NCBI RefSeq assembly: GCF_964340395.1
Contig: NC_135550.1
Span: 3,323,001-3,387,000 of the forward strand
DNA: 64,000 nt
Direction of reading: 5' to 3'
Source: Glandiceps talaboti
Taxonomy: Eukaryota; Hemichordata; Enteropneusta; Spengelidae
The notes beneath the pieces were generated by a model. The model was not told the DNA's origin. It saw only the letters and a list, made by a program, of their open reading frames with translations, and made no database searches. Both the position numbers and the translations under genes were made by a program. This document shows, piece by piece, positions 62,983 to 64,000 of the stretch. Position 1 is the stretch's first letter; each line of letters opens with the position of its first letter.

Positions 62983-63770
62983 TCATATATTAGCTAACAA
63001 CAGGAGATACGCATGCGATATCCTAAAGCTTGTGTTCATGGCCTTGTTTTAATTATTATATGCACTACGTTTTTTTAAAAATAACAATTATTTTGTTATT
63101 ACATCATTTGCTTTTTAGTGGATTGGGTAGTTTACATCATTGTGTTGCACTATATGACAGAGTTTAGTACATTGCCAAGGGCTTTAACTGATAAACATGA
63201 CATTTTGAGAAAAAAGACCTAAAATGCATATTTGGCACAAGGCCCTTATGACCCTAAGTCATATCCAATTTATGGTCATCGTCCCCCCCCCACCCCCACC
63301 CCCACCCCCACCCCAATATGTCTTCACACAAGGCACTTTTCTGCTAGAGGAAACAGCAAACTGTCACAAAATGTCATCAGAGCTTTAATATGAGAAATGT
63401 AATTTTTTTTAGAAAATTACAAAACTAAATAATTTTTTTTCACTAGACTCTTTTGACTGTGAACCAACTTTAATTTATCTTTCAGAATAAAGGTTGGTCT
63501 TTGTGAGATTAGAAATCACACATGAACAAAATGAAACTCAAAAAGTGATGTTTATAGCACCTTTTGGGTAATTCCAAACAAGAACCACACAGTTGTTCCC
63601 AACAGATAACGCAGCAGTTGGTTGATTTTTTATAAAATTCAAGGTGTGCATTCACACATATACATCCATTTCTATTTTTAATAACCATTTTTTTTTTAAA
63701 AAACATAAAATAAGAAAGATAATATATTATTATTTACAGTGAAAACATAGTGATTCAATGAAAAGCAATT
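62983..63770. other. Upstream of GTF2A1, no gene seen
   Basis: Contains a (CACCCC)n-like run at 63,285-63,315 and otherwise AT-rich sequence. Confidence 0.45.
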
Positions 63771-63773
63771 GCT

Positions 63774-64000
63774 TTGCTGCAATTAACTGAAGATTGGCAA
63801 AGCACCTCATGTGATCTAAGACTATGGTTTGATGATTTCCTCAGAGTTGTAAGATCTGTAAGGATTAAAATTCAGATGTGTTAGCTACTAGATTGCACAA
63901 TATTTTATCCCCAACCGTTTTTGATCTGTACTCTTGGACATTACCTCTTTGTAGTCAGACAAATCTCACCACCGTACAGGAGCTTGTAAAATATTTTGAA
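63774..64000 (+). pseudogene. Coding-like stretch at window edge, possibly retroelement gag
   Basis: Two overlapping frames look protein-like. One (63,774-63,881) contains LTEDWQSTSCDLRLWFDDFL. The other (63,869 to the edge) contains LATRLHNILSPTVFDLYSW and LTTVQELVKYFE. They overlap across about 15 bases, consistent with a single indel. The tail resembles the 'T-x-x-E-L-V-x-x-L/F' segment of Ty3/Gypsy-like gag proteins, but the match is weak. A host exon with a sequencing or assembly indel is possible. Confidence 0.35.

Overview
The window is nuclear DNA of an animal, most likely a marine bilaterian invertebrate. The evidence is an AT-rich sequence, GT-AG introns, short LRR-coding exons far apart, and a large load of non-LTR retrotransposon remnants, short inverted-repeat elements and satellites. 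The phylum cannot be fixed from the sequence alone.

Two genuine genes are readable, arranged tail to tail. On the + strand, eight exons between 14,837 and 33,234 encode a glycoprotein-hormone-type receptor (type A LGR, of the TSHR/FSHR/LHCGR kind). Seven LRR exons all have phase-2 junctions, and one large exon carries the last LRR, the hinge, seven membrane helices and a long cytoplasmic tail. The signal-peptide exon was not found. On the - strand, nine coding exons between 62,761 and 55,989 give a complete 337-residue TFIIA alpha/beta precursor (GTF2A1), with the N-terminal helical domain, Gln-rich linker, taspase-1 site, acidic stretch and C-terminal beta-barrel. In human, TSHR and GTF2A1 are convergent neighbours on 14q31, and LHCGR and GTF2A1L are convergent neighbours on 2p16, so the window appears to preserve the pre-duplication arrangement.

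Layout: 1-14.8 kb holds nested repeats (family A elements with internal ~110-bp repeats, a family with a 147-bp period, LINE fragments, two elements ending in giant hairpins). 14.8-33.2 kb is the receptor gene, whose introns hold a 2.9-kb 60-bp satellite, a 1-kb ACAGT array, a CpG-rich inverted-repeat element and a LINE remnant. 33.2-55.1 kb, between the two gene ends, holds at least eight unrelated tandem arrays (units 23 to about 91 bp), including a 3.7-kb array of a 46-bp unit that looks like a strong 3' splice site plus a strong 5' splice site, and a 4.1-kb array lying inside a LINE remnant. 56-62.9 kb is GTF2A1 with a TATA box. The right edge carries a frameshifted coding-like stretch, possibly a retroelement gag.

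No bacterial-type system, CRISPR array, rRNA or tRNA was seen. The most unusual signal is the pair of terminal-hairpin elements (2,100-2,980 and about 6,477-7,326). They share the loop sequence and an internal CTCG/CTCG mismatch but have unrelated stems.
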